From contig CAYIZP010000002.1 in the NCBI GenBank assembly GCA_964367905.1, forward strand, positions 87,501 to 151,500: DNA of 64,000 nt. Direction: 5' to 3'. Positions 34,867 to 43,787 of this stretch are shown here, in pieces (within the stretch, counting starts at the first letter, position 1; each line of letters opens with the position of its first letter). Under the pieces are notes generated by a model. That model was given only the letters and a program-made list of their open reading frames with translations. It had not been told where the DNA came from and searched no databases. The translations under genes and the position numbers were made by a program. The DNA comes from CAUPWF01 sp964367905 (GTDB lineage Bacteria > Bacillota > Clostridia > Lachnospirales > Lachnospiraceae).

Positions 34867-35790
34867 ATGAAACCATCAAATGTAGGTGGACAGGCTGTTT
34901 TGGAAGGCGTAATGATGCGTAGTGGTGACCAGTACGCCGTAGCTGTTCGAAAGAAAAATGGAGAAATTGAGATAAAAAAAGAAACATATAAAGGGATATT
35001 TAAATGGGATAAGTTAAAGACAATTCCTTTTGTTCGAGGAGTTTTTAACTTTATTGATTCTATGGTTTTAGGATATAAGAGCCTAAATTTCTCAGCAAGT
35101 TTCTATGAGGATGAGGAAGAAGAGGTAAATAAAGAAGGTAAAAAAAATGGAAATAAAAAAAATAGTGAGAAGATGGATCAACTTATCATGATTTTGATTA
35201 CGATATTGTCATTTGTCTTTGCAATCGGAATTTTTACAATGTTGCCATATTTTATCATTCAGTTCGTGGAACGTTGGGTTCAATCTCATGTTCTTCTATC
35301 TATTATTGAAGGATTTTTGAGGATTTTTATCTTCGTAGCATATATATGGGTTGTGTCGAAAATGGAAGATATCCGCAGAACATATATGTATCATGGAGCA
35401 GAGCATAAATGTATCAATTGTATTGAAAATGGTTTAGAATTGACCGTAGAAAACGTAAGAAATAGTTCAAAAGAACATAAACGATGTGGAACAAGTTTTA
35501 TATTCTTTGTAGTTTTAATCAGTATTGTTTTCCTATTTTTTATACAAACAGATACCGTGTGGTTGAAAATCGCTTCTAGAATCGCGCTTTTACCTGTGAT
35601 TGCTGGTATTTCTTATGAATTGATAAAACTTGCTGGAAGAAGTAATAATCCGATTGTTACTATTTTGAGTAAACCAGGGATGTGGATGCAAGAACTGACA
35701 ACCAAGGAGCCAGACGATGATATGATAGAGGTTGCGATAGCCTCAGTGGAAGCTGTTTTTGATTGGAAGTCATTTATCAAAAGGAGTTAG
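34867..35790 (+). CDS. DUF1385 membrane protein
   Basis: The 307-residue protein begins NVGGQAVLEGVMMRSGDQYA, the DUF1385 signature. It has a charged insert (about 80-100), then four or so membrane helices and the conserved YHGAEHKCINCIENG between helices, which looks like a metal or redox site. Function is unknown. It is 2 bp before prmC, whose ribosome site overlaps its last codons, and this DUF1385-prmC-prfA order is conserved in Firmicutes, so a link to translation termination has been suspected but not shown. Confidence 0.88.
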   Translation: MKPSNVGGQAVLEGVMMRSGDQYAVAVRKKNGEIEIKKETYKGIFKWDKLKTIPFVRGVFNFIDSMVLGYKSLNFSASFYEDEEEEVNKEGKKNGNKKNSEKMDQLIMILITILSFVFAIGIFTMLPYFIIQFVERWVQSHVLLSIIEGFLRIFIFVAYIWVVSKMEDIRRTYMYHGAEHKCINCIENGLELTVENVRNSSKEHKRCGTSFIFFVVLISIVFLFFIQTDTVWLKIASRIALLPVIAGISYELIKLAGRSNNPIVTILSKPGMWMQELTTKEPDDDMIEVAIASVEAVFDWKSFIKRS

Positions 35791-35792
35791 TT

Positions 35793-36626
35793 ATGGTATT
35801 GGCAGATGCTTTGAAATACGGAAGAGAAGAGTTAGGTAAAGCAAAGATTGAAGCAGCAGACATCGATGCTTGGTTATTATTGGAATTTGCGACTCATGTG
35901 AACCGAGCTGATTATTTTGGGAATCCCAAGAAAGAGATGACAGAAGAAGAGTGGCAGTATTATCGTCGCACTATTGCACAGAGAAAGAAGAGAATTCCAT
36001 TACAACATATTACAGGAGTTCAAGAATTTATGGGACTTGTGTTTCGGGTGAATGAGAATGTGCTGGTGCCGCGCCAAGATACGGAAGTTCTTGTGGAGTA
36101 TGTGAATACATATGTAGAGCCAGGTATGAACATCTTGGATATGTGTACTGGGTCTGGATGTATTGCAATTAGTTTGAAGAAATTTCATCCATCTTGCTCG
36201 GTGACAGGTGTAGATGTATCACAATCGGCACTAGAGGTTGCACGAGAGAATGGATGTCTTAATGAGGTTGAATGTGAATGGATTCACAGTAATCTATTTG
36301 AGAAAATAACAGAGAAATATGATATCATTGTTTCGAATCCGCCTTATGTTAAGACCTCTGTAATTCAGGAATTAGAAGATGAGGTACGAATTCATGACCC
36401 GATCCTAGCTCTAGATGGTAAAGAGGATGGTTTATGGTTTTATCGTAAAATCATTGAGGAGACATCGGCTCGATTCTTAAGAGCGGGAGGGATGCTTTTT
36501 TTTGAGATTGGTCACGATCAAGGACAGGAAGTATCCGAATATATGCTGAAGTTTGGGTTTTGCAATATAGAAATAAAGAAAGATTTAGCTGGGTTTGACC
36601 GCGTAGTTTATGGGGTGCGAAAGTAA
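35793..36626 (+). CDS. prmC: Release factor glutamine methyltransferase PrmC
   Basis: The product is about 277 residues, with the start at the ATG at 35793 where AAAGGAG (ending the DUF1385 gene) lies at the right spacing. Its N-terminal helical domain binds release factors. The catalytic domain has SAM motif ILDMCTGSGCIAISL and the substrate-glutamine motif VSNPPYV. It methylates the GGQ glutamine of RF1 and RF2. The gene for RF1 follows 56 bp later. Confidence 0.96.
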   Translation: MVLADALKYGREELGKAKIEAADIDAWLLLEFATHVNRADYFGNPKKEMTEEEWQYYRRTIAQRKKRIPLQHITGVQEFMGLVFRVNENVLVPRQDTEVLVEYVNTYVEPGMNILDMCTGSGCIAISLKKFHPSCSVTGVDVSQSALEVARENGCLNEVECEWIHSNLFEKITEKYDIIVSNPPYVKTSVIQELEDEVRIHDPILALDGKEDGLWFYRKIIEETSARFLRAGGMLFFEIGHDQGQEVSEYMLKFGFCNIEIKKDLAGFDRVVYGVRK

Positions 36627-36682
36627 AGAAATAAGATAGAGAAATAAAAGAAGTTTTTTTGGATATAATAATGGAGGTTACT

Positions 36683-37750
36683 ATGTTTGATAAGTTAGAT
36701 GTACTTTTAATACGTTATGAAGAGGTGATGGGAGAGTTACAGGAGCCAGATGTGGTGAATAATCAATCACGTTTTCGTGGACTGATGAAAGAACAAAATG
36801 ATTTGATGCCGATTGTGGATGCATATAAGGAGTACAGAGGCTGTAAGCAAACAGTCGAAGAGAGTTTAGAGATGCTGGAAATCGAATCAGATGATGAAAT
36901 GAAAGAAATGCTGAAAGAGGAGTTAAGTGAGGCAAAGAAGAGAATTGAGGAGCTAGAAGGCGAATTGAAGATTTTACTATTGCCGAAAGACCCGAATGAT
37001 GATAAGAACGTAATCGTAGAAATTCGAGGTGGTGCAGGTGGAGATGAAGCTGCTTTGTTTGCGGCAGAAATCTATCGGATGTACCAACACTATGCGGAGA
37101 GCAACCGTTGGAAGGTAGAGATGATTTCTCTAAATGAAAATGGGATTGGTGGATTCAAAGAATGTGTATTTATGATCAATGGGCAAGGAGCATACTCGAA
37201 ATTAAAATACGAGAGTGGAGTGCATCGGGTTCAACGTGTGCCAGAGACAGAGTCAGGCGGAAGAATCCACACATCCACAATTACTGTGGCAATTATGCCA
37301 GAGGCAGAGGAAGTAGATGTTGAGTTAGATATGAATGATTGCAAGTTTGATGTATTCCGTGCATCAGGAAATGGTGGACAGTGTGTAAATACAACAGACT
37401 CTGCGGTAAGACTTACTCATATTCCAACTGGAATTGTGATATCATGTCAGGATGAAAAATCTCAGTTAAAGAACAAAGATAAGGCGTTACGTGTGCTTAG
37501 AGCGAGATTATATGAATTAGAGTGTGCAAAACAACACGATGCAGAAGCAGAAGCAAGAAGAAGTCAAGTTGGAACAGGTGATCGATCTGAGAAGATTCGA
37601 ACATATAATTTCCCACAAGGTCGTGTGACAGATCATAGAATCAAGTTGACATTACACAAATTGGATTCTATAATGAATGGAGATATAACTGAAGTTATCG
37701 ATAGCCTAATTGCAGCAGATCAAGCTGCAAAATTAGCTAAGATGGCTTAA
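36683..37750 (+). CDS. prfA: Peptide chain release factor 1
   Basis: From the ATG at 36683 (GGAGG upstream) the product is 355 residues, the usual RF1 length. It shows the PxT-type anticodon loop as VPETESGGR and the peptidyl-hydrolysis loop SGNGGQCVNTTDSAV. It ends translation at UAA and UAG codons. It is the substrate of the PrmC encoded just upstream. Confidence 0.98.
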   Translation: MFDKLDVLLIRYEEVMGELQEPDVVNNQSRFRGLMKEQNDLMPIVDAYKEYRGCKQTVEESLEMLEIESDDEMKEMLKEELSEAKKRIEELEGELKILLLPKDPNDDKNVIVEIRGGAGGDEAALFAAEIYRMYQHYAESNRWKVEMISLNENGIGGFKECVFMINGQGAYSKLKYESGVHRVQRVPETESGGRIHTSTITVAIMPEAEEVDVELDMNDCKFDVFRASGNGGQCVNTTDSAVRLTHIPTGIVISCQDEKSQLKNKDKALRVLRARLYELECAKQHDAEAEARRSQVGTGDRSEKIRTYNFPQGRVTDHRIKLTLHKLDSIMNGDITEVIDSLIAADQAAKLAKMA

Positions 37751-37813
37751 GATAATTACAAGAGCAATAAGCAATGTAACTGAAGACGAATTGAAGATAT
37801 GGAGGTATGTGCT

Positions 37814-38347
37814 ATGAGCTTAGAAGGAACAAAGACAAAAATGAATTTACTTGCTGCATTTGCTGGAGAATCACAAGCACGCAACAAGTACACGTATTTC
37901 GCATCCGTTGCAAAGAAGGAAGGTTACCAACAGATTGCTGCAATATTTGAAGACACAGCAAGCAATGAAAAAGAACATGCAAAGATGTGGTTTAAGGAAT
38001 TACAAGGGATTGGAACCACAGAAGAAAATCTCAAGTCGGCTGCTCAAGGAGAAAACTATGAGTGGGTAGACATGTATGCAGGTTTCGCAAGAGATGCAGA
38101 AGAAGAGGGATTTACAGAACTGGCAAAGAAGTTCAGAGAAGTTGCCGCGATTGAGAAGGAACATGAAGAGCGATATCTGGCATTGCTTAAGAATATGGAA
38201 GATGGAACGGTATTTGCTAAGAGTGAAGAGGTTGTGTGGGAATGTCGCAATTGTGGACATCTGCATACGGGAAAAGAAGCAGTGAAAATTTGTCCGGTTT
38301 GCGCACATCCGCAGAGTTATTTTGAAGTAAGAAAAGAGAATTATTAG
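37814..38347 (+). CDS. rbr: Rubrerythrin
   Basis: The product is 177 residues from the ATG at 37814 (GGAGGT upstream). A four-helix diiron domain carries repeated E...EKEH ligands (ASNEKEHAKMWF, AAIEKEHEERYL), and the C-terminal rubredoxin-like knuckle has CRNCG and CPVC. It reduces hydrogen peroxide in the cytoplasm of anaerobes using NADH-derived electrons. It supports an anaerobic host. A GC-rich repeat follows. Confidence 0.97.
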   Translation: MSLEGTKTKMNLLAAFAGESQARNKYTYFASVAKKEGYQQIAAIFEDTASNEKEHAKMWFKELQGIGTTEENLKSAAQGENYEWVDMYAGFARDAEEEGFTELAKKFREVAAIEKEHEERYLALLKNMEDGTVFAKSEEVVWECRNCGHLHTGKEAVKICPVCAHPQSYFEVRKENY

Positions 38348-38352
38348 ATGTT

Positions 38353-38391
38353 AGGGGACGGGGGAAAATGTTCCATTTACCCCCGTCCCTA
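38353..38391. repeat. GC-rich REP-like inverted repeat, copy 2
   Basis: GGGACGGGGG (38355-38364) pairs perfectly with CCCCCGTCCC (38380-38389), with loop edges AATG and CATTT shared with the copy at 25059-25101. It could also terminate the rubrerythrin transcript, but no T run follows. Confidence 0.7.
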
Positions 38392-38413
38392 GTTAGCGAA
38401 GGGAGAAAATAAA

Positions 38414-39325
38414 GTGCAGTACAATTTTGAATTTCAATCACCAAAATTAGAAGATAAAGACATGATTGTCAAGCATTTTAAGGAAAATTGTAGTCGTAGT
38501 TGTGAGCGTACTTTTGTCAATATATTTCTATGGTCAAGGTACTACGATGTGAAATTTACAATCATACAGGATACGATTGTGTTTAAGGCGGAAAATGAAG
38601 GGAAGTTTTCCTTTGCGTTTCCAGCAGGAAATCCAGAAAATGTAAAAGAAGTTATAGAAATACTAGAAGTATATTCGGGTGAACGCGGACAAGAATTCTC
38701 CATGTACAATATAACACCCACGATGTATCAAAAAATCGAAGAATGGTTCCCAGGAGAATTTGAAATTGAATATAATCGCGATATCGCGGACTATATATAT
38801 GAAACAGAGAAACTGACTACTTTGGCAGGAAAAAAACTGCATGCAAAGAGAAATCACATCAATAAATTTCATGCTCTGTATGAGGATTGGAGTTATGAAA
38901 CCTTGTGTGAAGACAATATTGAAGAGTGTTTCCAGATGGCTTTGCGTTGGAGAGAGTTGAATGCCTGTGATGAGGATGAAGAAAAGGTCAAGGAAATGAC
39001 AGTTACGATGAATGCACTGCGACTTTTTCGAGAATTAGATTTGGTTGGAGGTATCCTTCGTGTAAATAGAGAAATCGTTGCATTTACAATAGGTGAGCCA
39101 ATATGTGGAGATACCTTTGTGGTGCATATTGAAAAGGCGATTGCAGATATTCAAGGTGCGTATCCGATGATTAACCAACAATTTGTCATACATGAATGTC
39201 AGGACTATGCATACATCAATCGGGAAGAAGATACTGGTTCAGAAGGTCTTAGGAAGGCAAAACTGTCTTATCGTCCAGTATTCCTAGAAGAAAAGGGAAG
39301 AGCAAGAAAGATCCCAAAAATATAA
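38414..39325 (+). CDS. DUF2156 (GNAT-like, lysyltransferase-type) protein
   Basis: The 303-residue soluble protein starts at GTG (GGGAGA upstream). It matches the DUF2156 C-terminal domain found in phosphatidylglycerol lysyltransferases, with RTFVNIFLWSRYYD near the N-terminus, KKLHAKRNHINKF, and the ending NREEDTGSEGLRKAKLSYRP. No membrane part is present, so it is the stand-alone version of the acyltransferase-like fold, whose acceptor is unknown. It is co-directional with the aminotransferase 21 bp downstream. Confidence 0.86.
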   Translation: MQYNFEFQSPKLEDKDMIVKHFKENCSRSCERTFVNIFLWSRYYDVKFTIIQDTIVFKAENEGKFSFAFPAGNPENVKEVIEILEVYSGERGQEFSMYNITPTMYQKIEEWFPGEFEIEYNRDIADYIYETEKLTTLAGKKLHAKRNHINKFHALYEDWSYETLCEDNIEECFQMALRWRELNACDEDEEKVKEMTVTMNALRLFRELDLVGGILRVNREIVAFTIGEPICGDTFVVHIEKAIADIQGAYPMINQQFVIHECQDYAYINREEDTGSEGLRKAKLSYRPVFLEEKGRARKIPKI

Positions 39326-39346
39326 GAACAAAGGAAGGGAAATAAT

Positions 39347-40531
39347 ATGATCTCAAAAAAAATGGAAAACATGGTTGCAAACAGTTCTGCAATCCGTGCA
39401 ATGTTTGAAGAGGGGAATCGATTGATTCAACTGTATGGAAAGGAGAATGTATTCGATTTTAGCTTGGGAAATCCAAACGTTCCTGCACCTCAATCTGTAA
39501 AGACGGCTGTGAATGAAATTCTTAATGATGAAAATCCAGTTGTTTTACACGGGTATACGAATAATGCAGGATATGAAGATGTTCGTCAGACAGTTGCAGA
39601 ATCTTTGAATGAAAGATTTGACACAGAATTTTCAGCAAAGAATATTTTGATGACAGTTGGAGCTGCAGGAGGACTGAATGTGATACTTAAGACTCTTTTG
39701 GATCCAGGAGATGAAGTGATTGTATTTGCACCTTATTTTGGGGAATATCGTAACTATGTTAATAATTTTGATGGAGTACTTGTTGAAGTGTCTCCAAATA
39801 CAATGGATTTTCAACCAAATCTAGACGAGATGAAATCCAAAATCACAAAGAAAACGAAGGCAGTAATTGTAAATACACCTAACAATCCTACTGGGGTGGT
39901 TTATTCTGAAGATACAATAAAATGCCTTGCGGATATTATGGAAGAGAAGCAAAGAGAGTTTGGAACAGATATTTACCTCATCTCAGATGAGCCTTATCGT
40001 GAATTAGTATATGGCAGGGTAGAAGTACCATATTTGACAAAGTATTATAAGAATACAATCGTTGGTTATTCTTATAGCAAATCACTATCCCTTCCAGGGC
40101 AGAGAATCGGATATTTGGTGATACCAAATGAAGTGAGCGAGTGTGATTTAGTCATCGGTGCTGCAAGTGTAGCCAATCGAATCTTGGGATTTGTAAATGC
40201 ACCAACATTACAACAAAAAATTGTAAAAAAATGTATCAACGAAAAAACAGACATTGCATACTACGATAGAAACAGAGAAACTTTATACAATGGTCTGACA
40301 GAGCTTGGAATCGAATGTATCAAGCCAGAAGGGGCGTTTTATCTCTTTGTAAAATCTCCAGTAGAAGATGAATTGGAGTTTGTGGCTGCAGCTAAGAAGC
40401 ACAATATCTTGATTGTTCCAGGACGTTCGTTCGGGTGTAAAGGTTACGTGAGACTAGCATACTGTGTTGCTTATGAAACAATTGTTAATGCGTTACCAAA
40501 GTTTAAAGAAGTGATGAAGGAATTTCAATAA
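39347..40531 (+). CDS. Fold-type I PLP-dependent aminotransferase (class I/II)
   Basis: The 394-residue protein has FSLGNPNVPAP, VNTPNNPTGVVYS, SDEPYRELVYG, and the PLP-lysine motif SYSKSLSLPGQRIGY. It resembles aspartate/tyrosine-type aminotransferases of Clostridia. The exact substrate cannot be told. The HisC-like gene begins 1 bp after its stop, so the two are translated together. Confidence 0.9.
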   Translation: MISKKMENMVANSSAIRAMFEEGNRLIQLYGKENVFDFSLGNPNVPAPQSVKTAVNEILNDENPVVLHGYTNNAGYEDVRQTVAESLNERFDTEFSAKNILMTVGAAGGLNVILKTLLDPGDEVIVFAPYFGEYRNYVNNFDGVLVEVSPNTMDFQPNLDEMKSKITKKTKAVIVNTPNNPTGVVYSEDTIKCLADIMEEKQREFGTDIYLISDEPYRELVYGRVEVPYLTKYYKNTIVGYSYSKSLSLPGQRIGYLVIPNEVSECDLVIGAASVANRILGFVNAPTLQQKIVKKCINEKTDIAYYDRNRETLYNGLTELGIECIKPEGAFYLFVKSPVEDELEFVAAAKKHNILIVPGRSFGCKGYVRLAYCVAYETIVNALPKFKEVMKEFQ

Positions 40532-40532
40532 G

Positions 40533-41588
40533 ATGAATCAGAAAATATTAGAGAATATCAGAAAAGTTGTACCTTACATACCAGGAGAGCAACCACAGTT
40601 TCCTGTCATTAAATTAAACACAAATGAAAATCCATATCCACCAGCAAAGGAAGTGAAAGAGGTTCTCGAATCTATGGATATCGATAAGTTTTCCTTGTAT
40701 CCAGATCCCACTTCTAGTTGTTTGGTTGACGCGATAGCAGACTATTATAAGATTGACTCGAGTAAAGTATTTGTAGGCGTTGGTTCAGATGATGTACTAG
40801 CGATGTGTTTTATGACTTTTTTCAATTCAGAAAAGCCAATTTACTTTCCAGACATTACTTACTCTTTTTATGAAGTATGGGCAGAACTATTCAAGATTCC
40901 ATATGAGTGCAGAGCCCTAGACGAGAATTTTAGAATCAAGAAATCTGATTATTATGGTGAAAATGGGGGAGTGATCTTCCCGAATCCAAACGCTCCAACA
41001 GCAATTTATGAAGAGTTGGATTTTGTGGAAGATATGATAAGAGCAAATAGAGATGTCATTGTCATCGTGGATGAAGCCTATGTAGATTTTGCAGGCAGAT
41101 CAGCTATGGAATTAGTCGACAAATATGAAAACCTTGTAGTAGTTCAAACCTACTCAAAGGCTCGATCTATGGCGGGGATGCGAATCGGATATGCCATTGC
41201 AAACCCAACATTGATTCAGTATCTCAATGATGTGAAGTATTCATTTAACTCTTATACCATGAATTTACCTTCCTTAGAATGTGGAGTTGCAACTTTACAG
41301 GATAGAGAGTATTTTGAAGAGACAGTAGAAAAAATTATTGATACGCGAGAATGGGCGAAGAGCGAATTGAAAGGCTTGGGATTTGCATTCACAGATTCTA
41401 AGGCAAACTTTATCTTCGCAACTCATCCGAATTATGATGCAAAGGAAATATTCGAACATTTGAAGGAGTCACATATTTATGTGAGACATTGGAACAAGGA
41501 GCGAATTGCACAGTATCTTAGAATTACAATTGGTACGACAGAAGAGATGCAAGCTTTGTTCACAGCATTAAAAAAATTTATGGGCTAG
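40533..41588 (+). CDS. hisC: Histidinol-phosphate aminotransferase-like enzyme
   Basis: The 351-residue protein matches HisC: IKLNTNENPYPP at the N-terminus, YPDPTSSCLVDAIADYY, VGVGSDDVL, the aspartate IVDEAYVDFA, and the PLP-lysine motif QTYSKARSMAGMRIGYA. HisC makes histidinol phosphate but often also serves aromatic amino acids. No other his genes are nearby, so either this is the only copy placed apart, or it works on another substrate. Confidence 0.87.
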   Translation: MNQKILENIRKVVPYIPGEQPQFPVIKLNTNENPYPPAKEVKEVLESMDIDKFSLYPDPTSSCLVDAIADYYKIDSSKVFVGVGSDDVLAMCFMTFFNSEKPIYFPDITYSFYEVWAELFKIPYECRALDENFRIKKSDYYGENGGVIFPNPNAPTAIYEELDFVEDMIRANRDVIVIVDEAYVDFAGRSAMELVDKYENLVVVQTYSKARSMAGMRIGYAIANPTLIQYLNDVKYSFNSYTMNLPSLECGVATLQDREYFEETVEKIIDTREWAKSELKGLGFAFTDSKANFIFATHPNYDAKEIFEHLKESHIYVRHWNKERIAQYLRITIGTTEEMQALFTALKKFMG

Positions 41589-41603
41589 ATTGAGGGGAAG
41601 AAA

Positions 41604-42407
41604 ATGAGTACATACTTAAAACATATGATTTTTGGAGCAATTATTGGGATTGCAAATATCATTCCAGGAGTTTCAGGTGGAACAATGGCGGTTATCTTGA
41701 AGGTGTATGATAAATTAATCCATAGCATTTCTTGCATTAGAACAGATTTTAAAAATTCTATGTTATTTTTAATACCGATTGGTATTGGAGCAGGAGCAGG
41801 AATTTTACTATTCGCCAATATTATTGAATTTAGTTTGGCGCATTTTCCAGTTGCTTCGAACCTTGTGTTCGTAGGATTGGTAATCGGATCCATACCGATG
41901 ATATATGGGAAAGCGACAGAGAAGAAGATTTCAGTAGGTAGCATTATTGCATTTGTTGCTTGTTTGGGAGTGATGTTGTATATGTCATTTGCTAACCCAC
42001 AAGAGAGTGATGCAGTGATTACGACATTAACAGTATCAAATTTCTTTATTTTATTCTTTGCTGCTTGTGTTGCTGCTGGTGCCATGATTATTCCAGGGAT
42101 ATCAGGTTCCTTTGTGCTATTATTGCTTGGAATCTACACATCTGTACTGACTGCAATTTCACACTTCAATCTCATCATTCTAATTCCATTTGGCCTTGGT
42201 TGCGCAGTGGGTGGATTAGGATGTGCAAAGATTATTGATAAGTTATTCGAAAAATTTCCTTGCCAGACTTATGGTGGAATTTTAGGACTTATGGTGGGGT
42301 CTATATTTGCAATTTTCCCAGCATTTTCTATGAATGTGGAATTTATTGTAGGCTTGGCTTTGGCAGCGCTGTTTGCTGGGATTGCATTTTGGTTTTCTAA
42401 GAAATAA
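41604..42407 (+). CDS. popT: DUF368 membrane protein (PopT-type undecaprenyl-phosphate transporter)
   Basis: The 267-residue protein has about eight helices and the inverted pair of conserved motifs IANIIPGVSGGTMAVIL (N-terminal) and GAMIIPGISGSFVLLLLG (C-terminal), which define DUF368. Members of this family were recently shown to recycle undecaprenyl phosphate across the membrane for cell-wall synthesis. It lies 15 bp after hisC. The family is sure; the activity is by homology. Confidence 0.9.
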   Translation: MSTYLKHMIFGAIIGIANIIPGVSGGTMAVILKVYDKLIHSISCIRTDFKNSMLFLIPIGIGAGAGILLFANIIEFSLAHFPVASNLVFVGLVIGSIPMIYGKATEKKISVGSIIAFVACLGVMLYMSFANPQESDAVITTLTVSNFFILFFAACVAAGAMIIPGISGSFVLLLLGIYTSVLTAISHFNLIILIPFGLGCAVGGLGCAKIIDKLFEKFPCQTYGGILGLMVGSIFAIFPAFSMNVEFIVGLALAALFAGIAFWFSKK

Positions 42408-42513
42408 TTTTTTGTAACATTTTTGCATTCTGTGCATATATCTAAATTAGTGGATGAGCTTGAAAAATTGATATGAGACATCCGATAAATTAATTTAGGA
42501 GGATAGTAATAGA

Positions 42514-43455
42514 ATGGCAAAATATAATGTTCATGCAGGGCATTGCCCCGATGGGTTCGGTGCATATGGTGCAATTGGCTTGGTGAAGGAATCTACAGAA
42601 GCTAGAAAGGTAAAGGATGCGCTGATTAAAATGCTAAAGGCAGATGGGCATACAGTGTATGACTGTACTTGTGATGACAATGTCAGTTCCAGTCAGTGTT
42701 TGCGTAGGATTGTGAATAAGTGCAATGCAAATACAGTGGACTTAGACATATCGATTCATTTGAATGCAGGGAGAAATGACTATAAGGGCAATGGATCCAC
42801 AGGTGGATCAGAGACATTGGTATACTCTACATCATCAAGCAGCAAAGGGTTAGCTGATAGTATAACAAAATCAATCGCGAAAGAGTTGAATATACGTAAT
42901 CGGGGAGTGAAATATCGAAAAGATCTATATGTACTGCGAAGAACAAAATCTCCTTCTGTTTTGATTGAGTGCTGCTTCGTAGATGATAAGGATGACATCG
43001 ACCGCTGGGATGCGAAGCGATGTGCAAGGGCAATCTATACAGCGCTAGGTGGAAAAGCGACAAGTGCTGATACACGAGATACAACAAAAGAAAGTAAAGC
43101 AAAATCAACATCGGTGCCAGCGAGTTCAACAGCAGTGACAGTCAAAGATACTTGGGTATCTAGAGTGCAAAAAGAGTGTAACAAGCAAGGTCTATCAAAG
43201 CAAAAAATTGATGGAATTGCTGGACCAATCACCCTCGCAGGGTGTCCGACTGTGAGAAAAGGAAATCGCGGAACCATTGTAAAATTAATACAAGAACGAG
43301 TAATTGCTCTAGGTAGTGACTGCGGAAGCTACGGTGCGGATGGACAGTTTGGAAGTGGAACAGAAAAGGGAGTCAAGGACTTTCAAAGTAAAAAGAATTT
43401 AGTGGCTGACGGAATTGTAGGGAAGAATACATGGACGAAGTTACTAGGATTATAA
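42514..43455 (+). CDS. N-acetylmuramoyl-L-alanine amidase (Amidase_3) with peptidoglycan-binding repeat, endolysin-like
   Basis: The 313-residue protein starts directly with the catalytic domain (zinc ligand in VHAGHCPDG, then SIHLNAG, and catalytic glutamate in VLIECCFVD). A Thr/Ser/Lys linker (about 180-210) leads to a C-terminal peptidoglycan-binding domain (DGQFGSGTEKGVKDFQ). There is no signal peptide, a trait of phage endolysins. No phage genes surround it, so it may be a domesticated lysin or one that leaves by another route. A terminator follows. Confidence 0.88.
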   Translation: MAKYNVHAGHCPDGFGAYGAIGLVKESTEARKVKDALIKMLKADGHTVYDCTCDDNVSSSQCLRRIVNKCNANTVDLDISIHLNAGRNDYKGNGSTGGSETLVYSTSSSSKGLADSITKSIAKELNIRNRGVKYRKDLYVLRRTKSPSVLIECCFVDDKDDIDRWDAKRCARAIYTALGGKATSADTRDTTKESKAKSTSVPASSTAVTVKDTWVSRVQKECNKQGLSKQKIDGIAGPITLAGCPTVRKGNRGTIVKLIQERVIALGSDCGSYGADGQFGSGTEKGVKDFQSKKNLVADGIVGKNTWTKLLGL

Positions 43456-43473
43456 AACAGAAGAATTAAACGT

Positions 43474-43501
43474 AAAAGCCCCCATGAACATGGGGGCTTT
43501 T
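43474..43501. terminator. Strong terminator after the amidase gene
   Basis: A perfect 13-bp stem (AAAAGCCCCCATG / CATGGGGGCTTTT) has a 2-nt loop and the T run built into the stem end. It separates the amidase from feoA. Confidence 0.9.
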
Positions 43502-43558
43502 AATTGCATATAGTGTAGTAATAGGGTTTTTCTGCCGTGGCGGGTAAGGGGGAGGCGC

Positions 43559-43786
43559 ATGAATCTTTCACAGTTAGAACAAGGGAAATCAGCAATTGTT
43601 ATCAGTGTCGTAAATTCAAGAAAGATGCAACGAAGGCTATATGATTTAGGGATTATAGATGGGGCAAGGATTACGAGGGTATGCACATCACCATTTCGAG
43701 ATCCGATTGCTTATGAGGTTCGAAATACAGTGGTTGCCTTGCGAAATAGAGATGCGAGAGATATCTATATCAAGGAGGTGACTTGA
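43559..43786 (+). CDS. feoA: FeoA ferrous iron transport accessory protein
   Basis: The 75-residue SH3-like protein has MQRRLYDLGIIDGARITRV and a C-terminal VALRNRDARDIYIK, typical of FeoA. It supports FeoB, whose start is 2 bp after this stop. GGGGGAGG precedes the ATG. No Fur box was recognised with confidence in the 57-bp gap upstream. Confidence 0.93.
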   Translation: MNLSQLEQGKSAIVISVVNSRKMQRRLYDLGIIDGARITRVCTSPFRDPIAYEVRNTVVALRNRDARDIYIKEVT

Positions 43787-43787
43787 T

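Noticed and set aside
42408..43558. Prophage remnant around the amidase gene
   Set aside because: No holin, tail, integrase or att-like repeats were seen. Both neighbours are ordinary chromosomal genes.
43502..43558. Fur box upstream of feoA
   Set aside because: The short AT-containing gap has no convincing GATAATGATTATC-type dyad.
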